From Mycobacterium triplex (GTDB lineage: Bacteria; Actinomycetota; Actinomycetes; Mycobacteriales; Mycobacteriaceae): DNA of 64,000 nt. The translations under genes were made by a program, and so were the position numbers. The stretch spans positions 387,330-451,329 of the forward strand of contig NZ_HG964446.1 in NCBI RefSeq assembly GCF_000689255.1, read 5' to 3'. Below are positions 53,369 to 64,000 of the stretch, piece by piece; within the stretch, counting starts at the first letter, position 1, and every line of letters starts with the position of its first letter. A model generated the notes under the pieces. It was not told where the DNA came from. It did not search any database and saw only the letters and a list, made by a program, of their open reading frames with translations.

Positions 53369-55223
53369 TGATGCCGTCCCGGTTGACCCCGGCGCCGGCC
53401 GGCGGGTTCTGGTAGACGACCTTGTGGGACTGGGAGCCGCCGGCGTCGACATCGGCGCCCTTGTCCAGCACGCCCGTCCAGCCCAGCGCGCGTAACCGTG
53501 GTTCGGCGTCGGTCCAGAACATGCCGGTCAGGTCGGGCATCAGGAACTGATTGCCCTTCGACACCTGCAGCTCGATGATCGAGTCCACCGGAACCGTCTG
53601 TCCCTTGGGCGGATTGGTGCCGATCACCTCACCGGCCGGCCGAGGACTGTCCACCGATGCCTGGGTGATCTTGGTGAAGCCGTAGACCGTCAGATTCTTC
53701 TGCGCGACGTCGATGGTCTGGCCGGCGACATCGGGAACCTGCTTGGTCTCGGGGCCGGACCCCACGATCACCGTGACGACGTTGGTGATCGCCGACGTCT
53801 GGTTGGCGGGCGGATTGGTGCCGACCACCTTGCCCAGCAGCTCCGGGGTCGACGGCGAGTTCGCCTGCTTGAATTTGGTGAACCCGGCGGCCTTGAGCTT
53901 GCTGACCGCGTCGGAGTAACTCATCGAGGACACGTCGGGCACTTCTCGTTGTTCGGGTCCGGTCGAGACGTTGATCGTGATCTCGTCACCGGCCGCTACC
54001 GACGCGTTCGCGCCGGGATCGGTGCTGATGACGTGGTCGGGCGGGATCGACGAGTCGGGCTTTTGCAGTGTGCGGGTCTTGAAGCCGCGATTCTGCAGCG
54101 CGGCAACGGCATCGGCGGACACCTGGCCGCGCATGTCGGGCACTTGCACGTCGCGGGTCGAGCCGCCGAACGTGTTGAACGCGATCACGACGACGATCGT
54201 GAGCACCGCCAGTACGGCGACCGCGACGACCCAGCGACCGACCGGACCGCCCATCCGCTCGGGGTCGGTGTCGGTAAGGTGTTGGCGCGGCAGTGGATCG
54301 GTGCGCGGACCGTGTCCCGGTCCGGTCGAGGCCAGCAACGAGGTCCGCTCGGCGTCGGTGAGAACCTTCGGCGCTTCCGGCGGTTCCCCGTTGTGCACCC
54401 GAACCAGATCGGCGCGCATCTCCGCCGCGGTCTGGTAGCGGTTGTCCGGATTCTTGGCCAACGCCTTGAGCACAACGGCGTCGAGGTCGGGGGAAATGCC
54501 CCCGTGCCGTTTCGACGGCGGAACGGGGTCCTCGCGAACATGTTGGTAGGCAACAGAAACCGGCGAATCACCGGTGAAAGGTGGCTCGCCCGTGAGGATT
54601 TCGTAAAGCACACAGCCCAGCGAGTAGACATCGGAGCGGGCGTCGACGGAATCGCCCCGGGCCTGCTCCGGCGAGAGATACTGCGCGGTCCCGATCACGG
54701 CCGCGGTCTGGGTGACGCTGTTGCCGCTGTCGGCGATCGCCCGGGCGATGCCGAAGTCCATCACCTTGACCGCATTGGTCGTGCTGATCATGATGTTCGC
54801 CGGCTTGACGTCGCGGTGGATGATGCCGTTCTGGTGGCTGAAGTTCAGGGCCTGACAGGCGTCGGCGATGATCTCGATCGCGCGCCGCGGCGGCAGGGGT
54901 CCGTCATTATGCACGATGTCGCGCAGTGTGACGCCGTCGACGTACTCCATGACGATGTAGGGCAGCGGGCCGGCGGGGGTTTCCGCCTCGCCGGTGTCGT
55001 AGACCGCGACGATGGCCGGGTGATTCAGCGCGGCGGCATTCTGCGCCTCGCGACGGAACCGCAAATAGAAACTGGGGTCGCGGGCCAGGTCGGCGCGCAG
55101 CACCTTCACCGCGACGTCGCGGTGCAAGCGGACGTCGCGGGCCAGGTGAACCTCGGACATACCCCCGAAACCGAGTATGTCGCCCAGTTCGTAACGGTCT
55201 GACAGGTGCTGCGGGGTGGTCAT
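53346..55223 (-). CDS. pknB: Ser/Thr protein kinase PknB with PASTA domains
   Basis: A 625-residue receptor kinase: kinase domain residues 1-275 (glycine loop GFGGMSEV, Lys40, catalytic Asp138 in HRD, DFG at 156-158, activation-loop Thr171 and Thr173), a juxtamembrane linker, one membrane helix (about 331-353) and four extracellular PASTA repeats that bind muropeptides and lipid II. Known targets include CwlM, MurJ, FhaB, GarA and itself. The ATG overlaps the pknA stop (ATGA). Confidence 0.97.
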   Translation of the reverse strand: MTTPQHLSDRYELGDILGFGGMSEVHLARDVRLHRDVAVKVLRADLARDPSFYLRFRREAQNAAALNHPAIVAVYDTGEAETPAGPLPYIVMEYVDGVTLRDIVHNDGPLPPRRAIEIIADACQALNFSHQNGIIHRDVKPANIMISTTNAVKVMDFGIARAIADSGNSVTQTAAVIGTAQYLSPEQARGDSVDARSDVYSLGCVLYEILTGEPPFTGDSPVSVAYQHVREDPVPPSKRHGGISPDLDAVVLKALAKNPDNRYQTAAEMRADLVRVHNGEPPEAPKVLTDAERTSLLASTGPGHGPRTDPLPRQHLTDTDPERMGGPVGRWVVAVAVLAVLTIVVVIAFNTFGGSTRDVQVPDMRGQVSADAVAALQNRGFKTRTLQKPDSSIPPDHVISTDPGANASVAAGDEITINVSTGPEQREVPDVSSMSYSDAVSKLKAAGFTKFKQANSPSTPELLGKVVGTNPPANQTSAITNVVTVIVGSGPETKQVPDVAGQTIDVAQKNLTVYGFTKITQASVDSPRPAGEVIGTNPPKGQTVPVDSIIELQVSKGNQFLMPDLTGMFWTDAEPRLRALGWTGVLDKGADVDAGGSQSHKVVYQNPPAGAGVNRDGIITLKFGQ

Positions 55224-56545
55224 TGCGGTGTCTCGTGTCGGGCCGGCGAAAGGCTGGGCGTCAGGGGGGTAGCCCAGCTCAGTTCGGGTGGCCTGCGGTG
55301 GAATCCAGAATTACCTATCGCGCCGCGATCCGTCCAATCAAGCCGCAAACCCGGCGCCAACCCGCTCGGGGTCTTGGTGGCCGGCGGCGCGGTTGCCGGC
55401 GGTGTCCCGGTGTCGGTGACCGTCGGGGGCGGCGGCTGCTGGTTGTCACCGCGGGAGTTGATCACGATGAGCACCGCGATGATGATGGCGAGCGCCCCGA
55501 GCACCCCGGCGGCCCACAGCAGCGCGCGCTGGCCCGAAGAAAAGGTCCGACGGGCCGGCGGTGGACGGCGACTGCTGGCGGCCGGCCGCGATCGGCTGGC
55601 CGCGGCGCCCCGCGCACTGGGCGCGGCGGTCGTCCGGGCCTGCGGGCTTGACGGAATGGCAGCCGGCGAGGCGCGTCCCGGCGGCGGTGACTGACTGGGC
55701 CGCGGCGGACGCCGCCCGGCCCGAACCGCGGCTACAGCGTCGGCGAACGGCCCGCCACTGCGGTAACGCATACCGGGGTTCTTGACCAGCGTGATCTCGA
55801 TGAGTTCGCGCACATTGGGCGGAAGCTCCGGCGGCAGCGGCGGCGGCGGTTCCTTGATGTGCTTCATCGCCACCGTCAACGCGCCGTCGCCGGTGAACGG
55901 ACGCTTGCCCGAAACCACCTCGTAGCCAACGACTCCCAGCGAGTACACGTCGCTGGAGGGGGTGGCATCGTGGCCCAGCGCCTGCTCGGGCGCGATGTAT
56001 TGGGCGGTGCCCATCACCATGCCGGTCTGGGTGACCGGCGCGGCGTCGACGGCCTTGGCGATACCGAAGTCGGTGATCTTCACCTGCCCGGTCGGGGTGA
56101 TCAGGATGTTGCCCGGTTTGACGTCGCGGTGGACCAGACCGGCGGCATGCGCGATCTGCAGCGCGCGGCCCGTCTGCTCGAGCATGTCCAGCGCGTGGCG
56201 CAGCGACAGCCGGCCCGTGCGCTTGAGCACCGAGTTCAGCGGCTCACCGTTGACCAGCTCCATCACCAGATAGGCGGTGCGACCTTCGCCGTCCATCTGG
56301 CTCTCGCCGTAGTCGTGCACGGCGGCGATTCCCGGGTGGTTGAGCATCGCGGTCGTGCGCGCCTCGGCGCGGAACCGCTCGATGAACTCGGGGTCCTGGG
56401 AGAACTCCGCCTTGAGGACCTTGACCGCCACTCGCCGGCCCAGCCGGCTGTCGACGGCCTCCCACACCTGGCCCATGCCGCCGGTGGCGATGAGGCGCTG
56501 GAGCCGGTACCTGCCCGACAGCGTCACTCCAACTCGGGGGCTCAT
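55220..56545 (-). CDS. pknA: Ser/Thr protein kinase PknA
   Basis: A 441-residue kinase (M. tuberculosis 431) with glycine loop ATGGMGQVW, Lys42, [11 protein letters not shown] and activation loop [18 protein letters not shown] proline/serine/arginine-rich linker (about 270-335) leads to one membrane helix (about 339-364) and a short external tail without PASTA domains. It regulates cell shape and division with PknB. The stop overlaps the pknB start and the start overlaps pbpA. Confidence 0.96.
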   Translation of the reverse strand: MSPRVGVTLSGRYRLQRLIATGGMGQVWEAVDSRLGRRVAVKVLKAEFSQDPEFIERFRAEARTTAMLNHPGIAAVHDYGESQMDGEGRTAYLVMELVNGEPLNSVLKRTGRLSLRHALDMLEQTGRALQIAHAAGLVHRDVKPGNILITPTGQVKITDFGIAKAVDAAPVTQTGMVMGTAQYIAPEQALGHDATPSSDVYSLGVVGYEVVSGKRPFTGDGALTVAMKHIKEPPPPLPPELPPNVRELIEITLVKNPGMRYRSGGPFADAVAAVRAGRRPPRPSQSPPPGRASPAAIPSSPQARTTAAPSARGAAASRSRPAASSRRPPPARRTFSSGQRALLWAAGVLGALAIIIAVLIVINSRGDNQQPPPPTVTDTGTPPATAPPATKTPSGLAPGLRLDWTDRGAIGNSGFHRRPPELSWATPLTPSLSPARHETPQ

Positions 56546-58020
56546 GGGCCCCCCTGCAATGCGGCCTGGATAACGGCGCGCCCGATCGGCGCCGCGATCG
56601 CCCCGCCGGTCGCCGAAAGGCGGTCACCACCGTTCTCCACGAGCACCGCCACGGCCACCTTCGGCGTCTGGGCGGGCGCGAACGCGATGTACCACGCGTG
56701 CGGCGGAGTGTTGCGCGGGTTGGCGCCATGCTCTGCGGTACCGGTCTTGGATGCGATCTGCACGCCGGGAATGGCCCCTTTCTGCTGTGCAGCCTTCTCG
56801 GCACCGATCATGAGCTCTGTCAGCTTAGCGGCGATCTGCGGCGATACCGCGCGGCGCTGCTGATAGGGCGCAGTCGTGCTGATGTTGGCCAAGTCCGGTC
56901 CCTTGAGGCTCTCGACCAGGTAGGGCTGCATCGTCACGCCGTCGTTTGCGATGGTCGCGGCGATCTCCGCGTTCTGCAGCGGGGTCAGCGCCACGTCCTT
57001 CTGCCCGATGCTAGACATCCCGAGGGCGGCGGCATCCGCGATTATCCCAACAGTGGATTCCGCCACTTGAAGCGGAATCACGCTGGGGTTGGTGTCCATG
57101 CCGAACGAATGCGCCATGCTGCGCAGGGCCTCGGCTCCGGTCAGGATGCCCAGCTGGACGAATGCGGTGTTGCACGACTTGGCGAACGCCTCGCTCAGCG
57201 AAACGGTCGGCTGGTCGCCGCACGGCATGCCGCCGTAGTTCTCCAAGGTGGCGGTGCTGTTGGGCAGCGGGATCGTGGCCGCCGCCGTTAGCTGCTCGTC
57301 GTCCTTGGCGCCGGCCTGCAGTGCTGCCGCGGTGGTGATCACCTTGAAGGTCGAACCGGGCGGGTAGGTCTCCGAGATCGCACGGTTGGTGAGCGGGTTG
57401 TCCGGGTCGTCGCGCAGCCGCTGCCACGCCTGCGCCTGTACCTCGGGGTCGTGGGAAGACAGCAGGTTGGGGTCATACGACGGCGAGGACACCATGGCCA
57501 GAATTTTGCCGGTGGACGGCTCCAGGGCCACCACGGCTCCCTTGCACGGCGGCCCGCCGCAACCCTGCTGCATCGCGTCCCAGGCAGCCTGCTGCATCCG
57601 GGGATTGATCGTGGTGTCGACGTTGCCGCCGCGCGGGTCGCGGCCGGTGAAGAAGTCCGCCAGCCGGCGCCCGAACAGCCGCGCGTCGGAGCCGTTCAGC
57701 AGCGAGTCCTCGGCGCGCTCCAGCCCGGAGCTGGAATACCGCAACGAGTAGAAGCCGGTGATCGGCGCATACACCGTGGGGTTGGGATACACCCGCAGGA
57801 AACGGAAGCGGCTGTCGGTGGCCACCGAATACGCCAGCAGCTGGCCGCCCGCGATGATCTGGCCGCGCTGGCGCGAGTACTCGTCGAGCAGGACGCGCTG
57901 GTTGCGCGGGTCTGCCCGCAGCCCGTCGGCGGCGAAGACCTGCGTCATGGTGGCGTTGAGAAGGAGCAGCACGATCAACGCCATCACGGTCATTGAGATC
58001 CGGCGGAGAGAGGTGTTCAT
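56542..58020 (-). CDS. pbpA: Penicillin-binding protein PbpA (transpeptidase)
   Basis: A 492-residue class B-type PBP with an N-terminal membrane anchor (about residues 8-28), a dimerisation region and the transpeptidase domain: SxxK in PPGSTFKV, SxN in KSCNTAF, KTG in ASKTGTAEH. It cross-links peptidoglycan together with the glycan polymerase RodA encoded next to it. ATG 58020 overlaps the rodA stop; a longer frame lies inside rodA. Confidence 0.95.
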   Translation of the reverse strand: MNTSLRRISMTVMALIVLLLLNATMTQVFAADGLRADPRNQRVLLDEYSRQRGQIIAGGQLLAYSVATDSRFRFLRVYPNPTVYAPITGFYSLRYSSSGLERAEDSLLNGSDARLFGRRLADFFTGRDPRGGNVDTTINPRMQQAAWDAMQQGCGGPPCKGAVVALEPSTGKILAMVSSPSYDPNLLSSHDPEVQAQAWQRLRDDPDNPLTNRAISETYPPGSTFKVITTAAALQAGAKDDEQLTAAATIPLPNSTATLENYGGMPCGDQPTVSLSEAFAKSCNTAFVQLGILTGAEALRSMAHSFGMDTNPSVIPLQVAESTVGIIADAAALGMSSIGQKDVALTPLQNAEIAATIANDGVTMQPYLVESLKGPDLANISTTAPYQQRRAVSPQIAAKLTELMIGAEKAAQQKGAIPGVQIASKTGTAEHGANPRNTPPHAWYIAFAPAQTPKVAVAVLVENGGDRLSATGGAIAAPIGRAVIQAALQGGP

Positions 58021-59422
58021 ACCTTCTGAATCACCTCGGTGCCGGCCGCCGCGATCGGCGACGTGTCGCGCGTGCGGGATCGCAACGGGCGTCGGGCGCT
58101 GTGCGAGATGCGCGCCAGGATGGCCAACAGCACGTAGTTGGCCAGCAGTGAGGACCCGCCGTAGGACATCCACGGTGTGGTCAGTCCGGTCAGCGGAATC
58201 AGCTGGGTGACACCACCGACGACGATGAACAGTTGGATCGCCAGGGTCGATGCCAGGCCCGCGGCCAGCAGCTTGCCGAAGCTGTCGCGTGTCGCGATCG
58301 CCGTGCGCATGCCCCGGACGATGACGATGGTGTAGAGCATCAAGATGCTGGCCAACCCGACCAGCCCGAGTTCTTCACCGAATGCGGCGATGATGAAGTC
58401 GGTGGATGCGGCCGGGACCGTGTCGGGCTGGCCGTTGCCCAGACCGGTGCCGAAGATGCCTCCGGTGGCAAAGCTGAAGAGCGACTGCACGATCTGATAG
58501 CCGCTGCCGTCGGGGTCGGAGAACGGGTCCCACCACATCTGCACCCGAGTCCGCACGTGCGCGAAAATGAAATACGCGGCAACGCTTCCCCCAGCGAACA
58601 GCGTCAGCCCGATGACCACCCAACTGAAGCGCTGCGTGGCCAGGTAGACCACCACCAGAAACGACGCGTAGAGCAATAGCGAAGTGCCGAGGTCTTTTTC
58701 GAGCACCATGACGCCGATCGAGATCACCCACGCCGCCAACAGCGGTGCGAGGTCTCGCGGGCGGGGCAGCGTCATCCCCATCAGGTGCTTGCCGACGCTG
58801 GTGAACAGACCGCGCTTGGCGACCAGCACCGCGGAGAAGAAGATCAGCAGCAGAATCTTGGAAAACTCGGCGGGCTGAATTGAGAAGCCCGGCAAGCGAA
58901 TCCAGATCTTGGCGCCGTTCTGCTCGGACAGCGTGGCCGGCAGAATCGCGGGGATGGCCAAGAAGACCAGACCCGTGAGCCCAAAAATGTAGCCGTAGCG
59001 CGCAAGCTGCCGGTGGTCTTTGAGGAAGGTGACGACGAGTGCGAACGCGGCGACGCTGACCAGGGTCCACAGCAGTTGTTGGGTAGCGCTGGGGTGATGA
59101 CGACCGCTGAGCTCGTTGCCGACGAGATCCAGCCGGTGGATCATCACCAAGCCAAGTCCGTTGAGCAGCGCCACAATTGGCAGCAGCAGCGGATCGGTGT
59201 AGGGCGCGAAGCGCCTGATGGCCAGATGCGCACTTCCGAACAGAGCCAGGAAGCCCAGCCCGTAGCTGGCAATGGCCCAGTCCAGACCGTGCTCCTGGTT
59301 CGCATCGACGATCAGCAGCGCGGCGACGGTGATCACCGCGGCGAAGCACAACAACAGCAGTTCGGAGTTGCGCCGAGTCGGCAGCGGCGGTGTGACCGTG
59401 ACCGGCGGTTGGACCTGCGTGG

Positions 59423-59426
<4 letters not shown>
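58017..59426 (-). CDS. rodA: SEDS peptidoglycan glycosyltransferase RodA
   Basis: A 469-residue polytopic protein of the SEDS family with about twelve membrane helices. Signature blocks include KIWIRLPGFSIQPAEFSKI and the C-terminal LTTPWMSYGGSSLLANY. It polymerises glycan strands from lipid II during elongation, paired with PbpA. It matches the M. tuberculosis length. It is coupled by four-base overlaps on both sides. Confidence 0.96.
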
Positions 59427-60933
<1,507 letters not shown>

Positions 60934-60937
<4 letters not shown>

Positions 60938-61401
60938 GGGCGCAACTCGATTGCCGTCTTGCCGATCCGAATCGGCGTCCCGATTGGAACTCGTACCGCA
61001 GTGGTCACCTTCGCCCTGTCAAGGTAAGTGCCGTTGGTCGATCCTAGATCCTCGACGTACCATTCCGAGCCGCGCTGCGACAGCCGGGCATGCCGCGTCG
61101 AGGCGTAGTCGTCGGTCAGCACCAGCGTCGAATCGTCCGCGCGTCCGATCAACACCGGCTGTCCGCTGAGCGTGATGCGTGCACCTGCCAACGCCCCTTC
61201 GGTCACTACCAGATAGCGGGCGGCATGGCGGCGCTGGCGCGATGGCAGCAACGTGCCGCGCAACACCAAACCGCGGCGGACCATGACCGCACCGGTTGGT
61301 GCGTAGATGTCAGTCTTCAAGATCCGGAGAACAGACCAGATGAACACCCATAACAGCATTAAAAATCCGGCACGCGTCAGCTGCAGTACCAGTCCCTGCA
61401 T
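60934..61401 (-). CDS. fhaB: FHA-domain protein FhaB (FipA)
   Basis: A 155-residue protein: membrane helix at residues 6-27 and a C-terminal FHA domain (about 62-150) with GRADDSTLVLTDDYASTRHARL and GSTNGTYLD, which reads phosphothreonine. It links kinase signalling to FtsZ-FtsQ at the septum in M. tuberculosis. The stop overlaps the pstP start. Confidence 0.95.
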
Positions 61402-61509
61402 CTGGCGTCCTTTCCGTCCTGGCGCCGCACCTCATGAAACCAAGCAACGTCACGATACTTGGAGGGCGGTCGACGCGGGGCGAAGCACGGCAGCTTATGC
61501 CCGGTGCGT

Positions 61510-63201
61510 TCAGTGGATCCGAACGATGATCTCCGAGTGGCCCAAACGGATCACGTCGCCATCGGCCAACTGCCACTCCTGTACCGGCGCGTTGTTGACC
61601 GTCGTGCCGTTGGTGGAGTTGAGGTCGGACAGCAGCGCGACCTGTCCATCCCAGCGGATTTCCAAGTGGCGCCGTGACACACCGGTGTCGGGCAACCGGA
61701 ACTGGGCATCTTGTCCGCGACCGACGATGTTGGAGCCGTCGCGCAGCTGATAGGTGCGGCCGCTGCCGTCGTCGAGCTGCAGCGTGACCGCCGTCCCGGC
61801 CGCGCCATAGCCGCCTTGCCCGTAACCGCCGTAGCCTCCCCCGGCCTGCTGGCCGTAGTCGGGCTGTTGGCCGTAGTCGGGCTGTTGGCCGTACTCGTAG
61901 TCGCGATGGGCGGTCTCGGGGTAGCCACCGCCGGCCCCGGGGCCGTACCCGCCGGACGGAATGTTCTCCGCGTACTGCGTGTAGTCCCCGCCGCCGTACT
62001 CCGGCTGGGCGCCGTAGCCCTGGCCCCCTTGCTGGTAACCCTGGTCGTATCCCGCACCCTGCTCGGGGTAGGACGGCCGCTGCGGTTCAGGCGCGCCCGG
62101 TGCGTAACCGCCCTCCTCGGGACGCGCGGGCCCGCGACCGTACTCGCCGTAGCCGCCGCCGTAGCCCTGCTGGCCACCGCCGGGTTGCTGCCCGCCGCCA
62201 GGCTGACCGTAGCCGCCGCCACCCTGGCGGTAGCCCTGGTCGTAACCCTGCCCGCCTTGGTCGTAACCCTGCCCGCCTTGGTCGTAACCTTGCCCGCCTT
62301 GGTCGTAGCCCTGGGCGCCGTAGCCGCCGCCACCGGCCGGCGGACGCTGCTCATACGACGGCGGGTAGCCGCCCTGACCCTGGTCGGGGTAGCCGCGCCC
62401 CTGGTCCGGGTAGCCGCCCTGGCCGGGGTACCCACCCTGCGGCGGGTAGCCGCCCTGGTCGGGGTACCCACCCTGCGGCGGGTAGCCGCCCTGCTCCGGG
62501 TATCCGCCGCGCTGCTCCTGATAGCCACCCTGCTCGGGGGGGCGAGGCGGCTGGTATCCGCCTTGGGGCGGGTAGCCGCCCTGCTCCGGCGGATATCCCC
62601 CGCGAGGGTCCGGTCCGCCCTGCGGGTCCTGGCTACGCTGGTCGTCTTGCGGACGCCCGTAACGCTCGTCGTAATACTCGTCGCCGGGACGCCCCTGCCC
62701 CTGCCCCTGACCGCGGTAGCTCGAGTTGTCAGTCATCGGTGGTACTCCTGGTTCTGCGCTGAACGCCTGATTTGATTGTGGCGGGGCGGCATCGTGGACT
62801 TTCGGGCGGGCCTCGACATCTGGGTTGACAGCACCGCGGGCGCGAAACTGTCCGGTATGCAGGTTCGGCAGCTGCTCGAACCGAACGACGACATCACCAT
62901 ACGTTTCCCACCCCTGTTCATGGATATAGTCGGCCAGGTATCTACCGAAAGCGCCCGACGTCAGAGCCGGATCGGCGCTCACCTTCTCGAAGTCGTGCAC
63001 ACCGAGGGTAATGACGTATTCGTTGGGCGCCAAAAGGTAGTTTCCGCGAAGCGGCCGCAGGCCGTCCTCGGCTTCCCGGCGCAGTAGCGCCTCAACCTCT
63101 TGGGGCACAATCGATCCCCCGAACATTCGGGCAAACGCATCGCCGACGGTTGACTCGAGCTTGCGCTCGATCCGGGCAGCAAGCCCCCTTTGGCTACCCA
63201 T
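61510..63201 (-). CDS. fhaA: FHA-domain protein FhaA
   Basis: A 563-residue cytosolic adaptor (M. tuberculosis 527). Residues 1-125 form the conserved N-terminal domain ([38 protein letters not shown]). About 150-465 is a Gly/Tyr/Gln/Pro-rich tandem-repeat linker (GGYPPQ- and GGQGYDQ-type units). Residues 472-563 are the FHA domain with [21 protein letters not shown] and LNSTNGTTV. It binds the phosphorylated MurJ pseudokinase and CwlM, restraining peptidoglycan synthesis. The extra length lies in the repeat linker. It starts at ATG 63201. Confidence 0.95.
   Translation of the reverse strand: MGSQRGLAARIERKLESTVGDAFARMFGGSIVPQEVEALLRREAEDGLRPLRGNYLLAPNEYVITLGVHDFEKVSADPALTSGAFGRYLADYIHEQGWETYGDVVVRFEQLPNLHTGQFRARGAVNPDVEARPKVHDAAPPQSNQAFSAEPGVPPMTDNSSYRGQGQGQGRPGDEYYDERYGRPQDDQRSQDPQGGPDPRGGYPPEQGGYPPQGGYQPPRPPEQGGYQEQRGGYPEQGGYPPQGGYPDQGGYPPQGGYPGQGGYPDQGRGYPDQGQGGYPPSYEQRPPAGGGGYGAQGYDQGGQGYDQGGQGYDQGGQGYDQGYRQGGGGYGQPGGGQQPGGGQQGYGGGYGEYGRGPARPEEGGYAPGAPEPQRPSYPEQGAGYDQGYQQGGQGYGAQPEYGGGDYTQYAENIPSGGYGPGAGGGYPETAHRDYEYGQQPDYGQQPDYGQQAGGGYGGYGQGGYGAAGTAVTLQLDDGSGRTYQLRDGSNIVGRGQDAQFRLPDTGVSRRHLEIRWDGQVALLSDLNSTNGTTVNNAPVQEWQLADGDVIRLGHSEIIVRIH
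62237..62317. repeat. 21-bp tandem repeat in fhaA
   Basis: Three near-identical 21-bp units beginning TGGTCGTAACCCTGCCCGCC (62237, 62258, 62279) and a diverged fourth. In the protein they encode consecutive GGQGYDQ heptads. In-frame, so unit number can vary without breaking the gene. Confidence 0.85.
62425..62493. repeat. 36-bp tandem repeat in fhaA
   Basis: Two copies of a 36-bp period (identical 33-bp cores at 62425-62457 and 62461-62493, starting GGGGTACCCACCCTGCGGCG) encode [14 protein letters not shown] units. The surrounding 62350-62600 is built of diverged relatives. Confidence 0.8.
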
Positions 63202-63424
63202 GCTTCAGCGCTCGCCCGCACTTGTCGAGGTATTTCGCCGGGGCAAGGCAAACGTCTCGCCCGCGTGTCGCGTCACTCATGCATGTTATCGGGACATCGC
63301 GACGCTGCGGCACCGTGAGAATTCTGAGAATCGTATCCATGCTGGTCACCCTCGGTCGCGCCGCCGACGGGCACGGTTAGGGCGCAGGGCAACTAGAGTG
63401 ATATGGTCCTTCGGTTGTTTCCCC

Positions 63425-63510
63425 GGGCGAGTGGCGGAATGGCAGACGCGCTGGCTTCAGGTGCCAGTGTCCTTCGGGACGTGGGGGTTCAAGTCCCCCT
63501 TCGCCCACCA
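63425..63510 (+). tRNA. leuT: tRNA-Leu (CAG)
   Basis: An 86-base class II tRNA with a long variable arm (TGTCCTTCGGGACGT). The acceptor GGGCGAG pairs with TTCGCCC (one G-T), the anticodon loop is TTCAGGT with anticodon CAG, and the T arm is GGGGG-TTCAAGT-CCCCC. The 3' CCA is encoded, unlike in tRNA-Ile and tRNA-Ala here. Confidence 0.97.
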
Positions 63511-63513
63511 TGT

Positions 63514-63559
63514 GATGAGTCGCGTCATGGGTGACAGATGAGTCGCGTCATGGGTTACA
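63514..63559. mobile_element. Solo IS481-like terminal repeat (two 23-bp units)
   Basis: Two adjacent 23-bp units beginning GATGAGTCGCGTCATGGGT differ by a single base (63514-63536 and 63537-63559). Read on the minus strand the unit is TGT(A/C)ACCCATGACGCGACTC, which resembles the paired motif found at the ends of many actinobacterial IS481-family elements. No transposase or second end is present in the window. It starts four bases after the tRNA-Leu CCA. Confidence 0.5.
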
Positions 63560-63591
63560 GATTCCCCGGCCATGGGCCGCGGGTCGGAGGA

Positions 63592-63622
63592 AGGCCACGA
63601 ACTCTACGAGGGGTCGTGGCCT
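63592..63622 (+). terminator. Hairpin downstream of tRNA-Leu
   Basis: AGGCCACGA (63592-63600) and its complement TCGTGGCCT (63614-63622) form a perfect 9-bp stem with a 13-base loop. There is no U-tract. It could end tRNA-Leu transcription before the next gene at 63679. Confidence 0.5.
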
Positions 63623-63678
63623 CTCCCAATCGGCATCCCGGCACCGGGAATGGCCGGCACCGGTGATTAACTGCAATC

Positions 63679-64000
63679 GTGCGCAGACAATCACAGCTGG
63701 CGCGGCGCTTCTACGACCGATTCGAACCGGTGCACGCGGTCACGTACTTCGCGCCGGAGGCACGGGCAGCACTCGACGCGCTGGGGTACCGGGGCTTCTG
63801 GATGGGCTACTTCGCGGCCCGCTCCGCGCCGCTGGGCATGGCACCGCCGGAGCTGGTGACCGCCATCTTCCACAACTTCGCCCCGCAACGCGTCGCCAAG
63901 GCCTTGCCGACGGCGTGGCAGATCGCCGGACCGGACGCCGCCTTGCGCGCCAGGCAGGACTCGGCGGTGGCGGCGCTGCGCCGTTACGGCCTGAAAGACG
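63679..64000 (+). CDS. SCO6745/SalK-type helical protein, N-terminal part
   Basis: The first 107 residues of a gene that runs off the right edge. The start is GTG at 63679. The sequence ARRFYDRFEPVHAVTYFAPEA, then GFWMGYFAARSAPLG and FHNFAPQRVAKALPTAW is the typical opening of the SCO6745 family (also called SalK), all-helical proteins common in actinobacteria. The biochemical role is unclear. It is on the strand of tRNA-Leu, which it follows by 168 bp. Confidence 0.8.
   Translation, partial: MRRQSQLARRFYDRFEPVHAVTYFAPEARAALDALGYRGFWMGYFAARSAPLGMAPPELVTAIFHNFAPQRVAKALPTAWQIAGPDAALRARQDSAVAALRRYGLKD

Noticed and set aside
61800..62700. CRISPR-like repetitive stretch
   Set aside because: The repeats are in-frame, contiguous without unique spacers, and encode the known Gly/Tyr/Gln linker of FhaA.

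Overview
The window is chromosomal DNA from a Mycobacterium, most likely a slow grower, spanning the replication origin. The evidence is gene order and protein identity. Reading left to right it runs espL-eccE1-mycP1, a partial ESX-2 cluster, pcnA, mutT4, murJ, sigM, trxB-trxA, cwlM, parB-parA, rsmG, jag, yidC, rnpA, rpmH, dnaA, oriC, dnaN, recF, dciA, gyrB, gyrA, tRNA-Ile/Ala, cwsA, ppiA, crgA, pabA, pknB-pknA-pbpA-rodA-pstP-fhaB-fhaA and tRNA-Leu. This is the order I remember for M. tuberculosis from about Rv3880c through Rv0001 to Rv0020c. dnaN and recF are adjacent, with no gnd between them as I recall for M. smegmatis, which favours a slow-growing lineage. The species cannot be fixed from the sequence alone.

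Region 1 (1-4.6 kb) is accessory. It holds a truncated unknown gene, a probable glycosyltransferase, and a minus-strand operon: sulfotransferase, two tandem GT9 glycosyltransferases and a DUF4254 protein. It sits where M. tuberculosis carries espK/espJ/eccD1, the right part of ESX-1. Region 2 (4.6-17.8 kb) is type VII secretion. ESX-1 is represented only by espL, eccE1 and mycP1, and espB is missing between espL and eccE1. ESX-2 has esxD, esxC, espG2, a MinD/ParA-like ATPase, eccD2, mycP2, eccE2 and eccA2. It has no eccB2, eccC2, PE or PPE gene, and mycP2 carries a one-base frameshift in an A5 run. The locus therefore looks like a rump system, decaying or dependent on parts encoded elsewhere.

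Region 3 (17.8-31.1 kb) carries the CCA-adding enzyme, a Nudix hydrolase, the lipid II flippase MurJ fused to a pseudokinase, SigM with its anti-sigma factor, the thioredoxin system and CwlM. Region 4 (31.4-48.4 kb) is the origin domain: ParAB with two perfect parS sites, the rnpA/rpmH/yidC membrane-insertion block, dnaA with a palindromic pair of DnaA boxes upstream, a 520-bp dnaA-dnaN oriC spacer, and the replication and gyrase genes.

Region 5 (48.4-64 kb) has tRNAs, two small secreted proteins placed between tRNA-Ala and cwsA, divisome proteins (CwsA, CrgA), and the Ser/Thr kinase-phosphatase-cell wall operon. tRNA-Leu follows, with an IS481-like terminal repeat right behind it, and the window ends inside a SCO6745/SalK-type gene. 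Functionally, PknB, FhaA, CwlM and the MurJ pseudokinase, all encoded here on both sides of oriC, form the known mycobacterial circuit that couples kinase signalling to peptidoglycan precursor supply and export. Most cell-wall and replication genes overlap by ATGA/GTGA, indicating translational coupling. I found no CRISPR array, prophage or intact insertion sequence.
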